From Methylomonas montana (lineage in GTDB: Bacteria > Pseudomonadota > Gammaproteobacteria > Methylococcales > Methylomonadaceae), in the NCBI RefSeq assembly GCF_030490285.1, contig NZ_CP129884.1, forward strand, positions 4,402,001 through 4,466,000: DNA of 64,000 nucleotides, read 5' to 3'. The notes below the pieces were generated by a model. That model saw only the letters and a program-made list of their open reading frames with translations. It ran no database searches and was not told the origin of the DNA. The stretch's first letter is position 1; each line of letters opens with the position of its first letter. The translations under genes were made by a program, and so were the position numbers. This document shows, in pieces, positions 30,331 to 41,154 of this stretch.

Positions 30331-30838
30331 AAAGATTATCGAAAATAGGAACGTTGAGTTGGGGATGGTTAAGCAAGGTTTTTTCGCCCTTGCCGGTTCT
30401 GACCAGGATCGCTTTAGCGCCGGCCGATTCGCTCGCCTGGATGTCGCGCAAGGAATCGCCGACCGAATAGGTCTGGCTCAAATCGGTCTGGGTATCGGCG
30501 GCAAAACGCCGAAACAGGCCATCCTTGGGCTTACGGCAAGCGCAGGCGTCGTTCGGCCCGTGCGGACAAAAATAAATGGCCTCGATGTCGCCGCCAGCGG
30601 CTTTCGTCAACTGGCGCATTTTGGCGTGGATAGCTTCCAACGCCGCCAATCCGAGCAAGCCTCTGGCGATGCCGGATTGATTGCTGATCACCACGACTTT
30701 GTAACCATGCCGGTTCAGCAAGGCGATGGCTTCCAGGCTGCCGGGGATCGGCAGCCATTCCTCCGGCGACTTGATGAAGGCATCGGAATCGATATTAATC
30801 GTGCCGTCGCGGTCCAGAATAACGTAGCGATCGGTCAC
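30296..30838 (-). CDS. gmhB: D-glycero-beta-D-manno-heptose 1,7-bisphosphate 7-phosphatase
   Basis: HAD-superfamily phosphatase of ADP-heptose synthesis for lipopolysaccharide, 180 residues. It shows the nucleophile motif DRDGT (residues 9-13), the SNQSG motif, the zinc-binding loop CPHGPNDACACRKP and the late Asp pair in VGDSLRDIQ. The start overlaps the glyS stop (ATGA), an arrangement known in several gammaproteobacteria. Confidence 0.93.
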   Translation of the reverse strand: MTDRYVILDRDGTINIDSDAFIKSPEEWLPIPGSLEAIALLNRHGYKVVVISNQSGIARGLLGLAALEAIHAKMRQLTKAAGGDIEAIYFCPHGPNDACACRKPKDGLFRRFAADTQTDLSQTYSVGDSLRDIQASESAGAKAILVRTGKGEKTLLNHPQLNVPIFDNLYEAATHIVSKS

Positions 30839-32904
30839 GCTTGCAGTTTGGAAATATCGGCGATTTTCAGGAATTGGTTGGACAACATTGCCAGCAAAGC
30901 CAATCGGCTGTTACGCAATGTTACGTCGTCGGTATTGACCATCACGTTATCGAAAAACGCATCGACCGTGTCGCGCAACTGCGCCAGACGACTCAAAGCC
31001 AGCGGATAATTCTGTTCGGCCAACAACGGTAGAATGTCGGCTTCCGATTGCTCGGCTGCCACCAGCAAATTCTTCTCGGCGGCTTCCACTAATGTGCCGA
31101 TGCTGTCCGCGATGGGTTGATCCGATTTTTTCAGGATGTTGATGATGCGCTTGTTGGCGGCCGCCAGACTTTCGGCTTCCGGCAATTGCCGGAAAGCCTG
31201 CACGGCGCGAATCCGCAGCATGAAATCCAGCGGCCGGGTCGGGCCCACCGCTAACACCGCTTCGAATTCGTCCGCACTGTAACCTTGATCCAAACAATAA
31301 CCTTTCAAGCGGTCGAAAATAAAGTCGATTACTCGCTGCCGGGTTTCGGCTTTGTTGAAGGCATGGCTGAATTGATCCAGCGCGGCATCCAATAGCTCGA
31401 CGACATCCAGCGCAATACCGTTTTCGATCAAAATCCGTAAAATGCCTAGCGTCGCCCGACGCAATGCGTAAGGGTCTCGGTCGCCGGTCGGAATCAAGCC
31501 GGCGCTGAAAATTCCGCTCAAGGTGTCAATTTTTTCCGCCAGCGCCAGAATCCGGCCGATTTGGCCGCTGGGCGTCGCGCCGCCCGATTGTTTGGGGTAA
31601 TACTGCTCTTCCAATGCCAGCGCTACATCCGCATTTTCGCCATCGGCCAGCGCGTAATAACGGCCCATCGTGCCTTGCAGGTTGGCGAATTCGCCGACCA
31701 TGTTGGTCATTAAATCGGTCTTCGCCAGCAAAGCCGCGCGTTTCGCCAATGTGACATCGGTAGCCAATTTCTCCGCGATCAATGTCGCCAGTTTGCCGAC
31801 CCGGTCTGTCTTCTCCAGTAAGGTGCCGAGGTCTTTCTGAAATACGATTGTCCCAAGGCTTTCGACGCGATCGGCCAGCGATTGTTTTCTATCCTGTTTC
31901 CAGAAAAATTCGGCGTCGGACAGGCGCGGCAACACCACTCGCTCGTTGCCGTGTTGAATCGAAGCCGGGTTGGAGCTTTCGATATTGGCGAAGGTGATGA
32001 AATGCGGCAACAATCCGCCTTGGGCGTTTTTCACCGGGAAATATTTCTGATTGGCCTGCATCGTGGTAATCAACACTTCCTGGGGTAACTCCAAAAAGCG
32101 GGCGTCGAAATTACCGACCACCGGCACCGGCCACTCGTTCAGCGCCGCGACTTCTTCCAGCAAATCCTCTTCGATATACGCAGCGCCGCCGACTTTGCTG
32201 GCGGCCTGATTGGCGGCGTCGCGGATCCGGGTCATGCGTTGTTCGAAATCGGCGATCACCTTGCCTTCTTGCAACAAGGTTTCCAGATAATCGTGCGGAA
32301 CGCCGATGCGTAAATCCAAGGGGGCATGAAAACGATGACCACGGCTGTTCCGGCCGCTAACTACGCCCAGGATTTCGGTTTCTATGACTTCCTGGCCAAA
32401 CAATAACACCGCCCAATGCACCGGACGGGCGAATTCGCTATCGAAATTGCCCCAGCGCATGCGTTTGGCAATCGGCAAATTCCCCAGGCTTTTCCGGATG
32501 ATGTCCGGGATCAATTCGGCGGTAGCTTGACCTTTAACAGCTTGTTTGAAGATCAGCCAAGCGCCTTTGTCGGTTTCAAGCTTTTCCAATTGCTCGAAGC
32601 TGGCGCCGCAACTGGACGCAAAACCCAGTGCCGCCTTGCTCGGCGTGCCGTCAGGTCCGTAAGCGGCTTGCAAAGCCGGACCGCGCTTTTCGACGACTTT
32701 GTCGGCTTGAAAAGTCTCCAAGTCGTCGATCAATACCGCTAGACGACGAGGCGTTGCGTAGGCACGGGCTTGGTTATAACTGAGGCCAGCTTCTTTCAAA
32801 CCGGCCAGCATGTTGTCCAGCAAAGCCTGGCTGAGTTTTTTTAACGACTTCGGCGGCAATTCCTCACAGCCCAGTTCGAACAATAAATGATTGGTCGCAG
32901 TCAT
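30835..32904 (-). CDS. glyS: Glycyl-tRNA synthetase beta subunit
   Basis: Subunit of the alpha2-beta2 glycyl-tRNA synthetase, 689 residues, usual length. The N-terminus (LLFELGCEELPPKSL) and the conserved AKTDLMTNMVGEFANLQGTMGRYYA and DRDPYALRR segments are present, and the C-terminus carries the DALR-type anticodon-binding part. It begins 2 nt after glyQ and overlaps gmhB. Confidence 0.96.
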   Translation of the reverse strand: MTATNHLLFELGCEELPPKSLKKLSQALLDNMLAGLKEAGLSYNQARAYATPRRLAVLIDDLETFQADKVVEKRGPALQAAYGPDGTPSKAALGFASSCGASFEQLEKLETDKGAWLIFKQAVKGQATAELIPDIIRKSLGNLPIAKRMRWGNFDSEFARPVHWAVLLFGQEVIETEILGVVSGRNSRGHRFHAPLDLRIGVPHDYLETLLQEGKVIADFEQRMTRIRDAANQAASKVGGAAYIEEDLLEEVAALNEWPVPVVGNFDARFLELPQEVLITTMQANQKYFPVKNAQGGLLPHFITFANIESSNPASIQHGNERVVLPRLSDAEFFWKQDRKQSLADRVESLGTIVFQKDLGTLLEKTDRVGKLATLIAEKLATDVTLAKRAALLAKTDLMTNMVGEFANLQGTMGRYYALADGENADVALALEEQYYPKQSGGATPSGQIGRILALAEKIDTLSGIFSAGLIPTGDRDPYALRRATLGILRILIENGIALDVVELLDAALDQFSHAFNKAETRQRVIDFIFDRLKGYCLDQGYSADEFEAVLAVGPTRPLDFMLRIRAVQAFRQLPEAESLAAANKRIINILKKSDQPIADSIGTLVEAAEKNLLVAAEQSEADILPLLAEQNYPLALSRLAQLRDTVDAFFDNVMVNTDDVTLRNSRLALLAMLSNQFLKIADISKLQA

Positions 32905-32906
32905 GA

Positions 32907-33833
32907 TTACGCTCCCTGTCTGGCGAGAATCGGAAAGCCCAGCGCTTCCCGGCGGTTGTAATAGGCTTCGGCGACCGATTTGGCCATGTTGCGTACCCTT
33001 AGGATGAAACGTTGACGCTCGGTGACCGAGATGGCATGGCGGGCGTCGAGCAGGTTAAAAGAATGCGAGGCTTTCAACACCATCTCGTAAGCCGGCAGCG
33101 GCAGGTTTTTCTCCAGCAGCATCAGGCATTCGCGCTCGTAGGTGTCGAAGCAATTGAACAGGAAATCGACATTGGCATGGTCGAAGTTAAACTCCGACAT
33201 TTCCACTTCGTTTTGGTGGAACACGTCGCCGTAAGTGACCACGCCTTGCGGGCCGCGGGTCCAGACCAAGTCGTACACGCTCTCCACGCCTTGCAGATAC
33301 ATGGCGATCCGTTCCAGACCGTAGGTGATTTCGCCAGTGACCGGCTTGCATTCGAGACCGCCGACTTGTTGGAAATAGGTGAACTGGGTGACTTCCATGC
33401 CATTCAGCCAGACTTCCCAGCCTAATCCCCAGGCGCCCAGCGTAGGCGATTCCCAGTTATCCTCGACGAAACGAATATCGTGTTCCAGCAAATCCAGGCC
33501 GAGATGCCGCAACGAACCCAGATACAATTCCTGAATATTGGCCGGCGACGGTTTCATCACCACCTGAAACTGATAATAATGCTGCAAGCGGTTGGGGTTT
33601 TCGCCGTAACGGCCGTCGGTCGGGCGACGCGAAGGCTGCACATACGCCGAGTTCCATGGCTCCGGGCCGATGGCGCGCAAGAACGTCGCGGGGTGAAAGG
33701 TCCCGGCGCCCACTTCCTGATCCAAAGGCTGCAACAACACACAACCCTGATTCGACCAGTATTCCTGTAAGGTCAGAATCAGGCCCTGAAAAGTAGAGAC
33801 ATCGTTTTTGCTAATCGACACGTCGGGAGCCAC
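32907..33833 (-). CDS. glyQ: Glycyl-tRNA synthetase alpha subunit
   Basis: Catalytic subunit that activates glycine and charges tRNA-Gly together with GlyS; 308 residues. The class II aminoacylation core includes [25 protein letters not shown] and [19 protein letters not shown]. It is the first gene of the glyQ-glyS-gmhB-plsC operon; the 165-nt upstream gap to the divergent acetyltransferase should hold the promoter. I see no T-box, as expected for a proteobacterium. Confidence 0.96.
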   Translation of the reverse strand: MAPDVSISKNDVSTFQGLILTLQEYWSNQGCVLLQPLDQEVGAGTFHPATFLRAIGPEPWNSAYVQPSRRPTDGRYGENPNRLQHYYQFQVVMKPSPANIQELYLGSLRHLGLDLLEHDIRFVEDNWESPTLGAWGLGWEVWLNGMEVTQFTYFQQVGGLECKPVTGEITYGLERIAMYLQGVESVYDLVWTRGPQGVVTYGDVFHQNEVEMSEFNFDHANVDFLFNCFDTYERECLMLLEKNLPLPAYEMVLKASHSFNLLDARHAISVTERQRFILRVRNMAKSVAEAYYNRREALGFPILARQGA

Positions 33834-33998
33834 TTGATTGATAAAAAATACGCGGATTATACCCGAAAAGTCCCTGTCAAGCAGACGCGGCCAGGGCCTT
33901 AAGTGTGACGGACAGGCCGCCGAATCGGCAGCTTTATCGGCGACAAATTTCCGCTTACACTGGTCCGCACGGCATTTGGCCGGAATGAGGAGATCAAG

Positions 33999-34469
33999 AT
34001 GGAAATCAATTTAGCCGGCGAGGCCGACATTCCAGCGCTGTGCCGGTTATTAAACGAGTTGTTCAGTCAGGAAGTGGAATTCCAGCCGGATGACGCCGCT
34101 CAGAGCCGGGGTTTGGCTCGTATCGTCGTCGACCCAGCCGTCGGCCATATTTTTGTGGCGCGCCGGGAAGGACGAATTCTGGGCATGGTCAGCCTGCTGT
34201 ATACCGTCTCCACCGCGCTGGGCGAACGAGTGGCCTGGCTGGAAGACATGGTGGTAGCCGGCGATGTGCGCGGTTCGGGCGTTGGATCGGCGCTGCTGGA
34301 GCATGCGCTGGCATTTGCCCAACAGCATGGCTGCCGACGAATTACCCTGCTAACCGATGGCGACAATCTGAATGCGCAGCGGTTTTACGGGCGGCAAGGC
34401 TTTGAGGTATCGGCGATGGTGCCGATGCGGCTGATGCTTTTCAAGCGGACAAGCTGCGCTCCAGGTTAA
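33999..34469 (+). CDS. GNAT-family N-acetyltransferase
   Basis: A 156-residue acetyltransferase with the acetyl-CoA loop [15 protein letters not shown] (about 85-99) and the C-terminal [12 protein letters not shown] segment. A GAGGAG ribosome binding site precedes the start. The substrate is not deducible. Its last 29 nt overlap the 3' end of the convergent icd gene. Confidence 0.82.
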   Translation: MEINLAGEADIPALCRLLNELFSQEVEFQPDDAAQSRGLARIVVDPAVGHIFVARREGRILGMVSLLYTVSTALGERVAWLEDMVVAGDVRGSGVGSALLEHALAFAQQHGCRRITLLTDGDNLNAQRFYGRQGFEVSAMVPMRLMLFKRTSCAPG

Positions 34470-35670
34470 ACCGCAAGGCCTCCAAAAAATCCTCGGTGGT
34501 TAAATAGTGCGAGTCGTTCAGATCGTCGCCGTAGATGCACAGGGCCAAGTCCTTGGTCATTTTTCCCGATTCGACGGTATCGACGCAGACTTTTTCCAGG
34601 GTTTCGCAGAAGTGAATCAACTCGACGTTGCCGTCCAATTTGCCGCGAAACGCCAGGCCACGGGTCCAGGCAAAGATCGACGCAATCGGATTGGTCGATG
34701 TCTTCTTGCCTTGTTGATGCATGCGGTAATGGCGGGTGACGGTGCCGTGAGCGGCTTCTGCTTCCATGGTTTTGCCGTCCGGCGTGACCAGCGTGGAAGT
34801 CATCAAACCCAGCGAACCAAAGCCCTGGGCGACGGTGTCGGATTGCACGTCGCCGTCGTAGTTCTTGCACGCCCAGACGAAGGCGCCGTTCCATTTCAAC
34901 GCAGACGCGACCATATCGTCGATCAGCTTATGCTCGTAGACGATACCTTTAGCTTGGTACAGGTCTTTGTATTCGGCTTGGTAAATGGCTTCGAAGATGT
35001 CTTTGAAGCGGCCGTCGTATTTTTTCAGGATGGTGTTTTTGGTGGACAAATACAGCGGCCAGCCACGATCCAGCGCCACGTTGAAACAACTGCGGGCGAA
35101 GCCGGCGATGGACTCGTCGGTGTTATACATCGCCAGGGCCACACCGTCGCCTTCGAAGTGATACACCTCAAAGCTTTGCTCCGGGCCGCCGTCGTCCGGG
35201 CTAAAGCTGATCTTCAATTTCCCCTTGCCCTTGGTGACGAAGTCGGTGGCACGGTATTGGTCGCCGAACGCATGCCGGCCGATGCAGATCGGCTGGGTCC
35301 AGTTCGGCACCAGCCGCGGCACGTTTTTACAGATAATCGGTTCGCGGAATACGGTGCCGTCGAGGATGTTACGAATCGTGCCGTTCGGCGATTTGTACAT
35401 CTTCTTCAATTTGAATTCTTCCACCCGCGCTTCGTCCGGGGTGATGGTCGCGCATTTGATGCCGACACCGTGCTTTTTGATGGCGTTGGCGGCGTCTATG
35501 GTGATTTGGTCGTCGCTGGCGTCGCGATGTTCGATACTCAGATCGTAATAATCGATTGGCAGATCCAGATAAGGCAGGATCAATTTAGCTTTAATGAAAT
35601 GCCAGATGATGCGGGTCATTTCGTCGCCGTCGATTTCCACCACCGGATTTTTGACGGATATTTTTTGCAT
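34441..35670 (-). CDS. icd: NADP-dependent isocitrate dehydrogenase (eukaryote-like type)
   Basis: TCA-cycle enzyme converting isocitrate to 2-oxoglutarate and CO2. The 409-residue sequence belongs to the dimeric subfamily that includes mitochondrial and cytosolic IDH ([12 protein letters not shown], the SPNGTIRN substrate loop, [16 protein letters not shown]), not the E. coli-type enzyme. Met at 35670 is chosen because GGGGAG lies just upstream; the ATG at 35682 falls within that site. It is monocistronic and convergent with the acetyltransferase gene, overlapping it at the 3' end. Confidence 0.94.
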   Translation of the reverse strand: MQKISVKNPVVEIDGDEMTRIIWHFIKAKLILPYLDLPIDYYDLSIEHRDASDDQITIDAANAIKKHGVGIKCATITPDEARVEEFKLKKMYKSPNGTIRNILDGTVFREPIICKNVPRLVPNWTQPICIGRHAFGDQYRATDFVTKGKGKLKISFSPDDGGPEQSFEVYHFEGDGVALAMYNTDESIAGFARSCFNVALDRGWPLYLSTKNTILKKYDGRFKDIFEAIYQAEYKDLYQAKGIVYEHKLIDDMVASALKWNGAFVWACKNYDGDVQSDTVAQGFGSLGLMTSTLVTPDGKTMEAEAAHGTVTRHYRMHQQGKKTSTNPIASIFAWTRGLAFRGKLDGNVELIHFCETLEKVCVDTVESGKMTKDLALCIYGDDLNDSHYLTTEDFLEALRFNLERSLSA

Positions 35671-35961
35671 AACGCTCCCCATCTATCGCTGAAAATGACT
35701 GTCAGTATAGCTTGCCTGACCGTGAACCACCGCATACCCACCGGGTAAAGCCGACCGGCCGCCAAGACGGAATCCATTCATCGAAGTGATGCAGGAACTG
35801 GTCTATACTGCGATGGCGCAGTCGGCGGATTGCGCTGCAAGGCATTGTTCCGTACAGGGTTTTAGCGATTATGTTAGCCTGACGGCGTAACATTTCGTTA
35901 GCTTTCCAAGAACGGATCAATGAACCAATAATAATAAAATGTCTTTTTTGAGGAGGTGTAA

Positions 35962-37719
35962 ATGGCTGATCAGATCTTCGATTACGAGGCGATCGTCATC
36001 GGTAGCGGCTTCGGCGGTTCCATCAGTTTTTGCCGATTGGCGCAGAAGTGGGGCAATAAGGTGCTATTGCTGGAGCGCGGCCGGCGTTATCCGATGGCAT
36101 CGTTCGCCCGCTCGCCCAAGCAGATTGCTGACAGTTTCTGGAGCATAGGCGGCGAGGCCGTCAACCGTCCGCGGCATATCCGCGACAAAAACCTGCGCGG
36201 CCTGTTCGACATCCGCAATTATCAGAAAATGGACGCGATCGTGTCGGCTGGTTTGGGCGGCGGCTCTTTGATCTACGCCAACGTGTTCCTGGAGCCGCCC
36301 GATGCGGTGTTCGAGCAGGGCTGGCCAAGCGGTTTGGATAAAGCCACCCTCGCACCTTATTATCAAGTCGCTAAACAGGTATTGGGCGCCCGCCCGGTGC
36401 CGTCCTGGCAAAACGACGAACGCCGACAAATCGTCCGTACCGAACTGTTTCAGGAATTTGCCGCCAGCGAAAACCGCAACAGCACGCTGGCCGACATCTG
36501 CGTATTCTTCGGCAACGACTACAGCTATAAAGGCCAAGATGCGCCGTTAGCGATTGGTTTGCAGGAGAAAAACCGCTACGGCGCCACGCAAACCTCCTGC
36601 ACCTACTGTGGCGAATGCGACGTCGGTTGCAACACCCATTCCAAAAACACCCTCGATCTGAATTACATCCATGCCGGCGAACACCAACACGGCGGCCAGG
36701 TGCTCACCGACTGCCAAGCCGAAAAAATCGTCCCGCTCAACCAACACGGCGACGACGACAGCTCGGCCAGCGGCGAATTCGGTTATCGGATCGAATTTCA
36801 AAACTTCGCATCGGGCCAACTGGAAAGCCTGAAAACCCGCCGGGTAGTGGTTTCGGCGGGCACATTCGGCAGCAACGAGTTGTTGCTGCGCTGCCGCGAC
36901 GTGCATCGCAGCCTGCCCAAACTCAGCGAGCAATTGGGCCGCTGGTTCTCCGGTAACGGCGATTTTCTATCGTTTGCGGTGGAAGGCAAAAAACCGGCCG
37001 ATCCCAACTACGGCCCGGTGATTACCCAATATACCGATTACAACCTGTTCGACCGCTTTAATCGACAACAGGCTTTCGTGCTGGAAGACGCTTCCTATCC
37101 GGCTTCGCTGGCCTGGTATATCGAAGGCGCTTTCCCGACCAGCACCTTGCGCAAACTGATCCGCGCGCTGAAAGCCTTGATCGCATGGCTGAAAAAATAT
37201 TTGAGCAGCGGGGTATGGAACGGTTCCTTGGGTTTTTCCTTGCACGAAATTTTAAAAGACGATCTGTCATCCAAAACCGCGGTGCTGCTGTGCATGGGCC
37301 TGGATCACGGCGACGGTACGCTGAGCTTGAATGCGGACGGCCGCATCGATTTGGATTGGCCGCAAGATACCAGCATGAGCTTGTATCAAGCCATCCTCGC
37401 CGCTGGCGAACGCTTCAAAAAGTTTGTCAAATCCGACTGGTTTTTTCCGCTGCCGACCTGGGAATTACCAATTCGCCATAACGTGACTGTGCATCCTCTG
37501 GGCGGCTGCATCCTGGCCGACTCGCCGGACAAAGGCGTGGTCAGTGGCCATCCCGAGCAACGCGGCCAAGCTTTCGGTTACCAAGGCTTGTATGTGGTGG
37601 ACGGTTCTATCTTGCCGAGCGCAGTTGGCGCCAATCCAATTGCGACGATCTCCGCGACGGCCGAATGGATTGCGGAAGGCATCACCGGCATCAAGCCCGA
37701 TGCCAGCCTGGGCGTGTAA
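35962..37719 (+). CDS. GMC-family (cholesterol-oxidase-like) FAD oxidoreductase
   Basis: A 585-residue flavoprotein: Rossmann motif GSGFGGS at residues 14-20, LGGGSLIYANVF (about 98-110) and the C-terminal VHPLGGC...YVVDGSILPSAVGANPIATI substrate/FAD segment with the active-site His. A CxxCxxCxxxC cluster (Cys213, 216, 219, 223) in the middle could bind metal. The start follows GAGGAGG. It heads an operon with the Cys-type alpha/beta hydrolase (23 nt gap) and the metallophosphoesterase. Oxidation of a hydroxylated lipid is plausible from the family; no substrate is shown. No signal peptide is seen. Confidence 0.83.
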   Translation: MADQIFDYEAIVIGSGFGGSISFCRLAQKWGNKVLLLERGRRYPMASFARSPKQIADSFWSIGGEAVNRPRHIRDKNLRGLFDIRNYQKMDAIVSAGLGGGSLIYANVFLEPPDAVFEQGWPSGLDKATLAPYYQVAKQVLGARPVPSWQNDERRQIVRTELFQEFAASENRNSTLADICVFFGNDYSYKGQDAPLAIGLQEKNRYGATQTSCTYCGECDVGCNTHSKNTLDLNYIHAGEHQHGGQVLTDCQAEKIVPLNQHGDDDSSASGEFGYRIEFQNFASGQLESLKTRRVVVSAGTFGSNELLLRCRDVHRSLPKLSEQLGRWFSGNGDFLSFAVEGKKPADPNYGPVITQYTDYNLFDRFNRQQAFVLEDASYPASLAWYIEGAFPTSTLRKLIRALKALIAWLKKYLSSGVWNGSLGFSLHEILKDDLSSKTAVLLCMGLDHGDGTLSLNADGRIDLDWPQDTSMSLYQAILAAGERFKKFVKSDWFFPLPTWELPIRHNVTVHPLGGCILADSPDKGVVSGHPEQRGQAFGYQGLYVVDGSILPSAVGANPIATISATAEWIAEGITGIKPDASLGV

Positions 37720-37742
37720 ACCTAATTCACAGGAATACTGAC

Positions 37743-39482
37743 ATGACAAATACCAACAAAACCTCGTTCGAATTTACCGAAGAAATGAAAGGCTATCTCA
37801 GTCTGGGCCAAACCGCTTTCGAAGACGGTTATAAGCAAGGCAAGGAAGATAACCATTACTTCATGTTTCATCTGACCATCCAAAGCGACGATCTGGATAC
37901 TTTTTTGGAGTCCGACGCCCACCAATCGGCGGCGATAGGCTATGTGGAGGGCGACTTGATCGGCGGCCGTCGCACGGTGGATAAAGGCGTGTTCAATCTA
38001 TTCGTCGATAGCGCCGACGCCGACCGCAAACAAATGCTCTATCGACTGTTTTTTACCGACGCCAACGGCCAGGCCTTGACCTTGAGCGGCCGCAAGCAGA
38101 TTCAAAACAATGTCGGTCCGGATTTGTGGGCCGACACCACCACCTTGTTCACCAATTTGTTCAAGGGTCATGTGGAAGCCGATAAAGAAGCCAAAGCCAA
38201 GGTCTACGCCACCGGCCTGCTGTATATCGAGATAATGGATTTTGCCAAGCAGCTAACCACCATACGCGCCAGCGGCGAGACTTTAAAAGACCGCCTGCAC
38301 GCGGTGGAACGCTTCGGCGGCTTCTTTTTGGGCGCGTTGTGGGAAGTCTACAAACCGTCGCTGACGCCGAAGATGGGCGGTTTCGAACGAGAAATTCCGT
38401 TGTTTACCACCGAGGGCGTCAAGGACGCCGAGATCAGTACCCACCCGTTCACCACCACCGACCGACTGGGCCTGAGCTTGTTGCGCTTCAAGCGCGCGGT
38501 CTGCGACGATGTAGTAGTTCTGGTGCCGGGCCTGACCGCCGCCAGCGATATGTTCATCATGCCGGAACATTACAACCTGACCAGCTATTTGCTGGATCAC
38601 GGTTTCAGCGACGTCTGGACGCTCGATGGCCGGATCAGCAACCGTTATTCCTATAATCTGCATCGGCACAATTACAATGTCGACGATCTGGCGCTCTACG
38701 ACATGCCGGCGGCCATCGCCACCGTGCGCGCGGCAGTCGGGCCTTCCGCCCGCATCCATGTCATCAGTCATTGCTTTGGGGCACTGGCATTTACCATGGG
38801 CCTGTTCGGCAAGGCGGTGACCGGCGTGCGCAGCCTGATTGCCAACGGTGTGGCGCTGACGCCTTGTGTGCCGCTGCCGGCCAAGATCAAGCTGTATCTG
38901 GGGCCGTTGGCCGCCGATTATATTTTAGGCGTGGATTATCTGAACCCCTACTGGCGGCGCGAACCGGGGCTGGGCGCAGGCAAATTATTGGCGATGGCGA
39001 TTTCAGCCTTCCATCGCGAATGCGATTCGCCCGAGTGCCATATGCTGAGTTTCATGTGGGGTTGGGGTTTTCCGGTGTTGTACAAACACGAAAACCTGCA
39101 CGATGTGACTCACCGCCGCTGCGGCGACTTGTTCGGCGGTTGCAGCGTCAATTATTACCGACACGTGTTGAAAATGGTCAATGCCAACAATACCGCCGTC
39201 AAATATCTGCCCAACGAGCCGCGTTACCGCAGCTTGCCGGACAATTATTTCCAGCATGCCGCCGAGATCGACACCCCGTGTCTATTCGTCGCCGGCCAGG
39301 ACAATGCTTTGTTCCGCAACTCCAATATCGTCTGTCACCAACGCCTGGAGCAAATCGTGCCGGGCCGCCATGAACTGCATCTGTTCCCCGATTACGGCCA
39401 TGCCGATGTGATCATGGGCAAAAACGCCGCCCAGGACATCTTTCCGCGCTTCGTGGAATTTTTGCAAAAACACCGGAATTGA
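37743..39482 (+). CDS. Alpha/beta hydrolase with N-terminal lipocalin-like domain
   Basis: A 579-residue protein. Residues about 12-160 resemble the N-terminal domain seen with GMC/cholesterol-oxidase-linked hydrolases (FMFHLTIQSDDLDTFL and VDKGVFNLFVD). Residues about 255-575 are an alpha/beta hydrolase with VVLVPGLTAASD (oxyanion) and the nucleophile elbow ISHCFGAL, where Cys344 replaces Ser. The late His is in DYGHADVIMG. A Cys nucleophile is also used by PHA synthases and dienelactone hydrolase, so the reaction may be acyl transfer or hydrolysis. Start at 37743 follows AGGA. It lies between the GMC oxidoreductase and the metallophosphoesterase. Confidence 0.75.
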   Translation: MTNTNKTSFEFTEEMKGYLSLGQTAFEDGYKQGKEDNHYFMFHLTIQSDDLDTFLESDAHQSAAIGYVEGDLIGGRRTVDKGVFNLFVDSADADRKQMLYRLFFTDANGQALTLSGRKQIQNNVGPDLWADTTTLFTNLFKGHVEADKEAKAKVYATGLLYIEIMDFAKQLTTIRASGETLKDRLHAVERFGGFFLGALWEVYKPSLTPKMGGFEREIPLFTTEGVKDAEISTHPFTTTDRLGLSLLRFKRAVCDDVVVLVPGLTAASDMFIMPEHYNLTSYLLDHGFSDVWTLDGRISNRYSYNLHRHNYNVDDLALYDMPAAIATVRAAVGPSARIHVISHCFGALAFTMGLFGKAVTGVRSLIANGVALTPCVPLPAKIKLYLGPLAADYILGVDYLNPYWRREPGLGAGKLLAMAISAFHRECDSPECHMLSFMWGWGFPVLYKHENLHDVTHRRCGDLFGGCSVNYYRHVLKMVNANNTAVKYLPNEPRYRSLPDNYFQHAAEIDTPCLFVAGQDNALFRNSNIVCHQRLEQIVPGRHELHLFPDYGHADVIMGKNAAQDIFPRFVEFLQKHRN

Positions 39483-39493
39483 GGAGCGCAATC

Positions 39494-41080
39494 ATGGCCA
39501 GTACCCAAGAAGATTTACAACTGACGCTGGATACTCTGCAACCGGAGCGTGGCGATCCGATACCGCAAAACCGCTTGTGCGTCTGCATCAGCGACGTGCA
39601 TTTCACCGACGACAGTGCCGGCGATCAAAGCCCGGAGAAAACGGTTTGGCCGACCTTCTTCGATGACATCGTCAGGGCCTGCGAGATGCAAAAGATCGAC
39701 GAACTAGTCTTTATTTTGGATGGTGACGTGGTGGATATGATCCGTAGCGCGGAATGGGCCAAAAGCCAGGTGTATCCCTGGCAGCGCCATCATCCCGAGT
39801 TCGCGCCCTGTTTAACCCGGATCATGACCAAGATCGTTGACATACACACCCGAGCGCCTAGCGAGAACAAGCCCGCGGGATTTTTCTATCTTCTGCAGCA
39901 AACCGCCAAGGCGTTGCGCGGCGAAGGTGTAGCGGTGGAAATACTGACCTTGCTGGGCAACCATGACAAGGAGATTTTCGCTGTTCCCGAGGTGTTGAAG
40001 ACTTTTTACGAGCAATGCCTGGGACAGAACATCGCAGAACTGCCGCCGGCTTATCGAAAGTGGGTAGGGCGGATGTACTTCGACAACGACCAGCATTTTG
40101 CCGCGCCCGATAGCGTGCCCTGGTTGCCGTTTTATTGGGGAGACGCCGGGCTACGGGTGTTTATCACCCACGGCCAATGGCGGGATCGCGACAATTGCCT
40201 CAGTTTCGCCGCCGGCAACGGCCAAGCAGGCTGGACCACCAAGGACGGCTGGCGCGCCAAGGCCTGGCAACAGCTGAATTACCAGCCATTCACCGCGCCC
40301 TGCTTCGGCGACACCGTCGCGGCCGGCGCGTTGTCGACCTTTATCTATCGTAGCTATGTGGCACTAGATCAATACGAAAGCCAAACTCAACCCAAACCGG
40401 ATTTGACCCGCATCCGGCGTATTTTGGCCGAATTGGATCTCTATCGACCGACGTCGGCCGCCGTCAGCCGGATCTTGGAGGAAACGCGTAACAAGTCTAC
40501 CGAGATCGTGCGCGACATCATCGAAACTGAGCTATACAAAGCCTTATACGAATGGTTGAAAGACGATTTTGTACTGGAAAGCTCGCCGACGGCCAGGCGC
40601 CTTGGTTTGAGAGTCGCCAGGGTTTGGTTGATGCTGACCGGCCCTTTCAATATGTTCCGCATTCAATTGCAATTGGTGCGCGGCATTTTGTTATTGGCCG
40701 ACATGCTGGAAAAACTGCTGCCGATCTCGGTTTACAGCGAGGACGGCGCCAGTTTTAAAAACCTGCAAAGCTTTCCGACCTTTCAAGACGCTTTTCTGGC
40801 AAAAGGCTTTCATTTGCATGGCGAGGGCCACACCCACATACCGATCGAAGCGGAAGCCGATATGGATTATCCGCCCAGCGGTTCGTATAAAAACCTTACT
40901 TATATCAACTTCGGTGCCTGGCGCGATCAGGTTGTGGACAAGGAAAAGGGTGGTTATCGGCGGCGCGGTATCGGACGTACGCTATACGTGTTGAACCTGC
41001 AAAAGCAAGCGCCGGCGCAGTACCGTTACTTCGTCAGAGACAATCTCAGTTGGGGCGACCATATGGACAGCTTGGGCTAA
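39494..41080 (+). CDS. Calcineurin-like metallophosphoesterase
   Basis: A 528-residue protein with metallophosphoesterase motifs: Asp-x-His in ISDVHF, Gly-Asp in ILDGDVVD, GNHD in LLGNHDKE, and the late His pairs THGQWRD and GEGHTHIP. A long helical insert with a hydrophobic segment around residues 385-415 is unusual and could touch membranes. GAGGAG supports the start, 11 nt after the hydrolase. Its substrate is unknown; context suggests work on the same lipid-like molecule as its two operon partners. Confidence 0.8.
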   Translation: MASTQEDLQLTLDTLQPERGDPIPQNRLCVCISDVHFTDDSAGDQSPEKTVWPTFFDDIVRACEMQKIDELVFILDGDVVDMIRSAEWAKSQVYPWQRHHPEFAPCLTRIMTKIVDIHTRAPSENKPAGFFYLLQQTAKALRGEGVAVEILTLLGNHDKEIFAVPEVLKTFYEQCLGQNIAELPPAYRKWVGRMYFDNDQHFAAPDSVPWLPFYWGDAGLRVFITHGQWRDRDNCLSFAAGNGQAGWTTKDGWRAKAWQQLNYQPFTAPCFGDTVAAGALSTFIYRSYVALDQYESQTQPKPDLTRIRRILAELDLYRPTSAAVSRILEETRNKSTEIVRDIIETELYKALYEWLKDDFVLESSPTARRLGLRVARVWLMLTGPFNMFRIQLQLVRGILLLADMLEKLLPISVYSEDGASFKNLQSFPTFQDAFLAKGFHLHGEGHTHIPIEAEADMDYPPSGSYKNLTYINFGAWRDQVVDKEKGGYRRRGIGRTLYVLNLQKQAPAQYRYFVRDNLSWGDHMDSLG

Positions 41081-41154
41081 GTCCAGCCGATTTCTATGCC
41101 AGTACCGGCCGCTCCATTCATGTCAGGCGGCCGGCCTGTGTTAGAATCGCGCTG

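Noticed and set aside
34507-35748. 413-codon plus-strand frame opposite icd
   Set aside because: Complement of a clearly coding gene; composition is typical of an antisense shadow.
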